NCBI GenBank assembly: GCA_003243255.1 | Contig: QFQM01000118.1 | Location: 1 to 13,626, forward strand | Direction of reading: 5' to 3' | Source of the DNA: Flavobacterium psychrophilum | Lineage (GTDB): Bacteria > Bacteroidota > Bacteroidia > Flavobacteriales > Flavobacteriaceae | DNA: 13,626 bases | Shown: one piece after another, positions 10,401 to 13,626 of the stretch | How positions within the stretch are numbered: position 1 is the first letter of the stretch | Layout: each line of letters opens with the position of its first letter | Program-made: the position numbers and the translations under genes | The notes under the pieces: generated by a model | What the model was told of the DNA's origin: nothing | The model's input: the letters and a program-made list of their open reading frames with translations, nothing else | Database searches by the model: none

Positions 10401-11091
10401 AGGAACATTTAGCGCTAATGATAACGGAATTGTTATAGATACTGCAAATGGTGAAGTAAACACATCAGCAAGCCAGCCGGGTACTTATGTAATTTCATAT
10501 ACCTATACAGCTCAACAGGATTGCGAAGCAGACGGAAGAAGCACATTTACACTGACTATTCAGGGAGGAATTACTGCCGAGATACAGGATGCTTGTCGTG
10601 GAAATGCACTATGGCTTGAAGCTGTTCCTCTAAACAATTCTTATGATGCGTCATCTGCAATATATGTTTGGAAAGATGAGAACGGAATAACTGTAGGTAA
10701 CGATAGCGCATCATTTAATGTTGCCGAATATCTTACCGGCAATCCAAGTGCAACATTGCCTTTAACCTTTGAAGTGACTGTAACCTCAGGAGAGTGTTTT
10801 GTAACTACGGAATATGAGGTGTTTAATGCACTTTGTGAAGTTCAAAAAGGTATTTCTCCAAATAATGACGGTATGAATGATTATCTGGATCTTTCAGGCA
10901 TGAATGTTAAGGAGATTTCAATTTTCAACAGATATGGTGAAAAAGTGTATGATAAAGCTAACTACACCAATGAATGGTTTGGACAAAATAATTCAGGAAA
11001 TGAACTTCCTACAGGTACTTACTTCTACTCGATAGAACTGAATTCCGGAGGCAGTAAAACAGGATGGATTTACATTAACAGGCAAAATTAG
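4429..11091 (+). CDS. Giant modular surface protein exported by type IX secretion (gliding motility-associated C-terminal domain)
   Basis: This 2220-residue protein is a likely cell-surface adhesin. A signal peptide (1-21, cleavage after SHA before Gln22) exports it to the periplasm. Modules, by my reading: a cleaved-adhesin/choice-of-anchor J-like domain (~23-188), an FN3-like domain (~190-284), a second J-like domain (~286-458) and FN3 (~458-551), a third J-like domain (~552-714) and FN3 (~715-808), a beta domain (~808-912), FN3 (~914-1007), a pre-peptidase C-terminal-like domain (~1008-1164), and a choice-of-anchor L-like domain (~1167-1444) with YTEEQLISDVLV and SGIILSTG. After these come an Ig/PKD-like domain (~1446-1524), a module also found in the next gene (~1524-1617), five Ig-like repeats of 85-87 residues (1622-~2045) and a linker domain. 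The end (~2137-2220) carries GISPNNDGMNDYL, IFNRYGEKVY and LPTGTYFYSIEL, the type B CTD (CHU_C/TIGR04131-like) recognised by type IX secretion. No catalytic motif was noticed. The adhesin role is inferred from architecture. ATG 4429 is the only sensible start. Confidence 0.97.
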   Translation: MKKITLLMLVMLFFTFGKSHAQWSENFENGIPSTWGKFTLLNGAPGTVPQWVNSTGTTCQGTTGAYVSNALIGMGNTSQAWLVTPQVQLPPNADLTFFALQTYPAQNGSIYELRLSTTSATDVSTFTLVKTWTENEMNPGNQLACYKQTVDLGTYANQNVYLAFIKKDTQYGNTLQGERFTMDDVKITQRCITPTSSSGVATGANTATITINGTTTGSWDINLIPGSTTAPNTDVVTHTGTTSPISVSGLTGSTPYTYYVRSNCGTTQSNWIGPYNFTTFQEAATLPLTDNFESTTVGWSMNNGTQLNKWFVGNAANNGGQKALYVSNNNGTANAYTITQSSIVHAYRDLIIPAGTTNIGISFDWKGVGETNDYFYVWAVPATFNPVAGTGINANATQIRIADKFNNSTNFQPYAYMFNATQFAGQTMRLIFEWRNDAINGVQPAAAIDNVSVKVVNCNVPSNITYTGITTNGGTINWQENGTATEWNVLILPMGSPFPAESVAGITTTAPTYTVNNLNPTSGYDVYVRSVCSSANKSIWVKAANRLITACGTIIPPYTEGFNSTSPSKGCWTVIDANNDNLKWTLNTTYQPYEGDQLASLTKYWNSTSNDDWLISPAIQLNGNQRVKFRYRVVSASYTTEMEVKLSTTGNTLADFTTTLMPQQVINNTVYDQKIFYLNNYNGVAYIALHVPNVTTNSWTLWIDEFVVEDIPACAAPTALTGSNYSNNTATLSWAAGFQETQWEVKVQPANSGVPTTDGTLVSSNTYNAQSLNAATLYEYYVRAYCSSTNKSEWAGPFVFNTTVCPAQDRCNYKFTITATSASGTFSNLRVSQNGILVGTVSAYALNNTGTVAMCPGLPFTLNWDYNSWDTYVAEVIVTDSYDEIVYHYVKGITPVVQPITVPVYSGTATCSPVACPKPQNLITTTNSATSITIDWTEPGTATSWEVFAVPAGEPTPTTTSVGQITTSHPYTLNQLTPGRRYTFYVRSICSDTSKSTWTLPKTFYTQITNDNCDTAYVLPVSTTGYCDTPYSATLLGATASPQGNVCGIAAYANDDVWFEFTATSTSHILYINNRAGSSATTLNLSKVLYSGSCGSLTQVQCIQGATVQYNTTYFITGTGANNNDVLLNNLTVGTTYKLRIFSNYAAANDTRFDICIATPNKAIAIDQTTYTEEQLISDVLVNENCAQVSNLNYTTGTNYGAAHNGIGYFSSNGADFPFDSGIILSTGKAGNATGPKTVIQSANYMQTVSPYATLWLGDQDLYNFVSASGTSPGLVNFYNATSIEFDFMAYGTEMSFDYLFASEDYGLFQCNYGDAFAFFLTDSAGNTVNLATLPGTTQPVSVSTTRNSKFNYDVNGSNCAAGNPQFFDRLYDGYKGDSRYAASANFMGNTKPLKVQAPVIPGETYRIKMVIAETNDGNYDSAIFLDANSFDVGRINFGADLLVSTNNAVCFDGEKLLDTKLSTTYFNFVWTKDNVVIAGATGSSYTVTEPGTYAVTATVITTGCTTGDEIEIEFFDNIETLVNAPSDLTLCSSTTEADFNLELNTATILENVANAADYAVSYFETQALAETGDAADAIADSSAYTAANDQTVYVRVENTVTGCFVTDSFKTIVVPNSTAVIEFSYAADICVIATQNPEPVKAAGFAEGGIFSVTDANITVDTATGIIDLSATQPGTYTVSYTLPTANCVTGGTYDALVTIAPATSPEITFSYADVCVLETSASAVLPTGFVTGGTYSSTTLTVDASTGEIDLTGATVGTHNVSYSVVEDASACTSADTYVATINITATQQPAIGFSYADVCVLEANALPVLPTGFVSGGTYTSTTLTVNSSTGEVDLSTATVGSHNVTYSVIDDVQACTGADSFTATINITAATQPVVTFSYDEVCVLATIAEPVLSAGFAAGGTYSSATLTVDAQTGAVDMTSATVGNHDISYEVAEDAANCAASATYTASIVITDAIQPVTTFSYEAVDYCNGSGVVTPELAAGFSAGGTFSANDNGIVIDTANGEVNTSASQPGTYVISYTYTAQQDCEADGRSTFTLTIQGGITAEIQDACRGNALWLEAVPLNNSYDASSAIYVWKDENGITVGNDSASFNVAEYLTGNPSATLPLTFEVTVTSGECFVTTEYEVFNALCEVQKGISPNNDGMNDYLDLSGMNVKEISIFNRYGEKVYDKANYTNEWFGQNNSGNELPTGTYFYSIELNSGGSKTGWIYINRQN
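9001..9280 (+). repeat. Adhesin module shared between the two large secreted proteins
   Basis: Residues ~1524-1617 of the first adhesin follow the pattern Cys, F(D/N)L, an ADYxVxYF segment, TQALAET, then QTVYVRVEN and a second Cys (TGCF). The same layout recurs two to three times at the end of the second adhesin (12879 onwards). This suggests module duplication or shuffling between the neighbours, or a common repeat family of flavobacterial adhesins. Confidence 0.6.
9292..10563 (+). repeat. Five tandem Ig-like repeats of 85-87 residues in the adhesin stalk
   Basis: Units begin at the FSY motif, at residues 1622, 1709, 1794, 1879 and 1964 (nucleotides 9292, 9553, 9808, 10063 and 10318), so the spacing is 87, 85, 85 and 85. 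Each unit has FSY followed by a Cys, then a GF(V/A)xGGT(Y/F) motif, TVD-xxTGxxD, then a T/Q-V/P-G-T/N/S-H/Y turn and a second Cys near the end. The paired cysteines suggest one disulfide per domain. Units 2 and 3 are the closest pair, and the third-position differences between units argue against very recent duplication. Confidence 0.85.
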
Positions 11092-11102
11092 GTAGTTTGT
11101 TA

Positions 11103-11155
11103 GTAAGGAATGGGTGGCTGATTTATTAGCATTTTTTAAGTCACCCTGACCTTAC
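11103..11155 (+). other. Two-tier stem-loop in the adhesin 3' untranslated region
   Basis: GTAAGG (11103-11108) pairs with CCTTAC (11150-11155). After a 3x3 internal loop, GGGTGGCT (11112-11119) pairs with AGTCACCC (11139-11146), with one G-U pair and a 20-nt loop that is largely A/T. It begins 11 nt after the adhesin stop and precedes a separate strong terminator. It is not followed by a T run, so it may stabilise the transcript end or act as a weak first terminator. Confidence 0.5.
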
Positions 11156-11178
11156 CTTATGGTTTTTAAATGAATACT

Positions 11179-11210
11179 AAGTGAGGCGGTATAACCGGCC
11201 TCACTTTTAT
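11179..11210 (+). terminator. Intrinsic terminator between the two adhesin genes
   Basis: AAGTGAGGC (11179-11187) pairs perfectly with GCCTCACTT (11198-11206). Inside, GGT (11188-11190) pairs with ACC (11194-11196) around a 3-nt loop, with one bulged G. TTTAT follows the stem. This is the strongest hairpin in the window and should separate transcription of the two large genes. Because the stem begins AAG and ends CTT, an antisense terminator function is also conceivable. Confidence 0.8.
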
Positions 11211-11288
11211 AGTTATAAAAAAGTACATAAAATAGATGTAAATATTCATACTGATGTTTACTGAAATTGACAGGGGAGATGAATTTAA

Positions 11289-13626
11289 ATGAAAATTAAG
11301 CTAATGAAAAAGGCACATATTTACATACTGATGATAGTATTATTATGCCATGGGATTACTAAGGCACAGACAGGGTGTGATGAACTTCCGGCCAGTCTTA
11401 CACAGGTGACACCATCAGATCTTGCAAATAATATTTACACTATTGATTATGCCCGCCCTATATCGCTCACCGCCGATGTGGATACTACAGGTATAGATCC
11501 GGCTCAGGTAATATATCAATGGGATTTTGGCGGTGGAGCAATTTTATATGGCAAGACCATAAACTATACTTCGGTACAGGAAGGGCTTATTACCCTTACA
11601 TTAACAACAACATATCAGGGTTGTGTTACTGTAAGGACTTTTACGTTTAATGTACAGAAGGGAGTTCCGTTTTCTCTATACAGGCAATTTAATGGAAGGT
11701 ATGATTATACTGCCATTGGAAATACACTGAACCTTCAGGAAAATGCAGGAATTTTAGTTAGCGACGAATGTGGAGTACTGACACAGTCTTCGGCTACATT
11801 AAGCTTACAACCCGGCCAGACTATCGTGGCAGCCTATCTTTACTGGGCAGGTTCAGGTTTAGGAGACTTTGATGTAAAACTTAATAATATTGATGTTACC
11901 GCCCAAAGAAGATTTTATTCAACAATATCTATCGGAACAAACAATCATAAACCTGATTTTGGTGCATTTGCAGATGTTACCGATATAGTAACAAGTAGCG
12001 GTACCTATACGCTTTCTGATTTGGATATTACACAAACTATAGCTGATGATACAGATTATTGTTATTATGCACTAAACTTTGCGGGATGGTCAGTAATAAT
12101 AATTTATAATGATATTTCATTACCATATAATCAGGTTGCTGTCTATGATGGTTTTAAAGGAGTGGATGCTCAAAATCCATTACTGAATATCTATTTGGAT
12201 AACCTTAATGTAATAAGCAATACCGGTGCTAAAATAGGTTTTCTTGCATGGGAAGGCGATAATGGCATTGCGGTTAATGAAACTGTAAATGTAAACGGAT
12301 CGGTTTTAAGTAATCCTCCATTGAATCCTGCCAATAATGCTTTTAACGGAACCAATAGTTTTACAGGAGCATCAGATCTTTGGAATATGGATATTGACTA
12401 TTATAATATCCAAAATTACATTGCCGTAGGCGATACAGATTTAGATGTCTCGCTTACCTCGGGGCAGGATGGTATTGTAATGAACAACATAGTTACTGTT
12501 ATAAATAGTGAACTGCCTGATGCGAGTATTGAGATGATATTTTTGAGTGGGGATGAAGTATGTTTTAATCGTGACCTCCAATTGGTTTACATGGCTAAAA
12601 ACTATAACAGTACCGATGTACTTCCTGCCAATACTCCAATAGCTGTTTATGCAGATGACGTATTGATAGCTACTACGGCAACAACAGCAGATATTGCTAT
12701 TGAAGGTTCAGAAGTAAATGTTTTGAATGTTACCTTGCCTCCTCAGATTCCGGATGAGTTTACGCTTAAATTCGTTATTGATGACGATGGTACCGGAGCT
12801 GGCAGTGTTAGGGAAACAGATGAAACTAACAATGAATATTCTGAAACCGTTATTTTAAGGCAGGGTATAGAGCCTCAGCAGATAGAAAGTGAATTGTCTG
12901 CATGTTCTGCAGGAACTACAGGTACATTTGATCTTACTCAGGCTACTACCGAAGTGACGGCTGATTATGATTACGATTTTTATGCGACACAGACTGATGC
13001 TGAAGCGGAAACAAATGTTATTACAGATCCTGTTAACTATGTTTCGGCCAATGCAACGGTTTATGTGAGAGTATATGATATGTTTTCTCCAACATGTTAT
13101 GAGGTTTTTCCAATCACGCTTACCCTTTTAGATTGTCAGCCGCACAAACCACAGGATGTAGAAGTGTGTGCCTCTTCGGGTCAGAGTTCAGTAGTGTTTG
13201 ACCTGAACACTTTTGAAGGAGAAATACTTAACGGAAGAGATGCCGCTGATTATATCATAACGTATCATAATTCGCTGCAAGGGTCTCAAGATGATACAGA
13301 TTTTGTTTCTGATCCGGCTGCTTTTTCAGTAAATACAGGTAGCCAGGCAACGGTATACATCCGTATGGAAACTGCTTCCGATGCAACTTTGTTTGGGACT
13401 ACTGATTTTCTGATCAGTGTACTTGCTCCTCCAACGGCTACGCAACCATTTCCTCTTGAATCCTGCGCAGACAACTTCGACGGCTTTGCGTACTTTGATC
13501 TGACCCAGGCAGGTGCAGAGATACTAAACGGGCAGAGTGGGCTAACGATCACCTACCACAGCACCCAGGCAGCGGCAGAGTTTGGCGTAAACCCGATCAC
13601 TACAGCCTCGAACTACCATAGCGTAC
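11289..13626 (+). CDS. Second large repeat-containing secreted protein, adhesin-like (3' partial)
   Basis: An uninterrupted frame of 779 codons runs off the right edge, so the C-terminus is not visible. Start choice: ATG 11289 has an AGGGGAG stretch 10 nt upstream, while the in-frame ATG 11304 begins MKKAHIYILMIV and gives a more compact signal peptide; both lead to cleavage near KAQ. After the signal come a PKD-like domain (about 11500-11655, YQWDFGGG), then a large beta domain (about 11817-12480) with AAYLYWAGSG, DVTDIV and YNQVAVYDGFKG that resembles DUF3344-like domains of Bacteroidota surface proteins. Next is a CARDB-like domain (about 12538-12870) ending in ETDETNNEYS. From 12879 there are repeat modules with a Cys, FDL, a (Y)xxTQADAE-like segment and VYVRV. 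A type B sorting domain is expected beyond the edge but not seen. The protein shares modules with the upstream adhesin but is separated from it by a terminator. No clear TAnnTTTG promoter was found in the gap. The last ~190 bases differ in composition. Confidence 0.9.
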   Translation, partial: MKIKLMKKAHIYILMIVLLCHGITKAQTGCDELPASLTQVTPSDLANNIYTIDYARPISLTADVDTTGIDPAQVIYQWDFGGGAILYGKTINYTSVQEGLITLTLTTTYQGCVTVRTFTFNVQKGVPFSLYRQFNGRYDYTAIGNTLNLQENAGILVSDECGVLTQSSATLSLQPGQTIVAAYLYWAGSGLGDFDVKLNNIDVTAQRRFYSTISIGTNNHKPDFGAFADVTDIVTSSGTYTLSDLDITQTIADDTDYCYYALNFAGWSVIIIYNDISLPYNQVAVYDGFKGVDAQNPLLNIYLDNLNVISNTGAKIGFLAWEGDNGIAVNETVNVNGSVLSNPPLNPANNAFNGTNSFTGASDLWNMDIDYYNIQNYIAVGDTDLDVSLTSGQDGIVMNNIVTVINSELPDASIEMIFLSGDEVCFNRDLQLVYMAKNYNSTDVLPANTPIAVYADDVLIATTATTADIAIEGSEVNVLNVTLPPQIPDEFTLKFVIDDDGTGAGSVRETDETNNEYSETVILRQGIEPQQIESELSACSAGTTGTFDLTQATTEVTADYDYDFYATQTDAEAETNVITDPVNYVSANATVYVRVYDMFSPTCYEVFPITLTLLDCQPHKPQDVEVCASSGQSSVVFDLNTFEGEILNGRDAADYIITYHNSLQGSQDDTDFVSDPAAFSVNTGSQATVYIRMETASDATLFGTTDFLISVLAPPTATQPFPLESCADNFDGFAYFDLTQAGAEILNGQSGLTITYHSTQAAAEFGVNPITTASNYHSV
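12879..13626 (+). repeat. Three tandem adhesin modules at the visible end of the second adhesin
   Basis: Approximate units start at 12879, 13141 and 13438, the last one cut by the window edge. Each begins with a Cys (LSACS, VEVCA, LESCA) followed by FDL and, later, a YxxTQ or YHN segment; the complete units carry VYVRV or VYIRM. The units are diverged in sequence. Large flavobacterial adhesins often carry long arrays of such modules, so the array probably continues beyond the window. Confidence 0.65.

Noticed and set aside
11279..11299. Seven-codon frame overlapping the start of the second adhesin
   Set aside because: It is too short and lacks attenuation-type codons or hairpins; probably chance.
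11304..11321. The second adhesin and the regulator both begin MKKAHI with similar DNA
   Set aside because: The match stops after about 17 bases and both are ordinary signal-peptide starts; coincidence is the simplest explanation.
13286..13552. Minus-strand open frame of 88 codons
   Set aside because: It is a shadow of the second adhesin, which has coherent domains and codon use on the + strand.

Overview
The window looks like chromosomal DNA from a member of the Bacteroidota, most likely a Flavobacterium-like Flavobacteriaceae. It is AT-rich. It encodes two Bacteroidota-style lipoproteins, a large secreted protein with a gliding-motility/type IX secretion (type B) C-terminal domain, and a TPR/transmembrane/LuxR-like regulator of a kind common in this phylum. 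Two promoters in front of the large adhesin match the TTG / TAnnTTTG consensus of Bacteroidota. All supported genes lie on the + strand. No tRNA, rRNA, CRISPR array, insertion sequence or origin was seen.

Layout. Positions 2-1261: the 3' part of a calcineurin-like metallophosphoesterase whose start lies left of the window. Positions 1269-2165: a glycerophosphodiester phosphodiesterase lipoprotein, only 7 nt downstream and so probably in the same operon. A hairpin at 2190-2220 is a plausible end of this unit. Positions 2392-4185: a 597-aa TPR protein with a lipobox, one transmembrane helix, a coiled coil and a C-terminal LuxR/GerE-like helix-turn-helix. Positions 4186-4428: AT-rich intergenic DNA with two candidate promoters and an inverted repeat touching the -33 box of the first. 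Positions 4429-11091: a 2220-aa mosaic surface protein exported by type IX secretion. Positions 11092-11288: a two-tier stem-loop followed by a strong intrinsic terminator. Positions 11289-13626: the first ~780 codons of a second large repeat-rich secreted protein that runs off the right edge with no stop. No gap between genes exceeds 300 bases.

How the parts may work together. The first two genes look like a phosphodiester/phosphomonoester salvage pair at the cell envelope. The remaining three genes may form a surface-adhesin module: a membrane-anchored one-component regulator that senses something in the periplasm, next to two large modular exported proteins that share a repeat module. The regulatory link is inferred from gene order only. 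The most interesting points are the lipobox-plus-transmembrane layout of the regulator, the inverted repeat at the adhesin promoter, the regular 85-87-residue repeat array, and an abrupt rise in GC content and C-ending codons in the last ~190 bases of the second adhesin.
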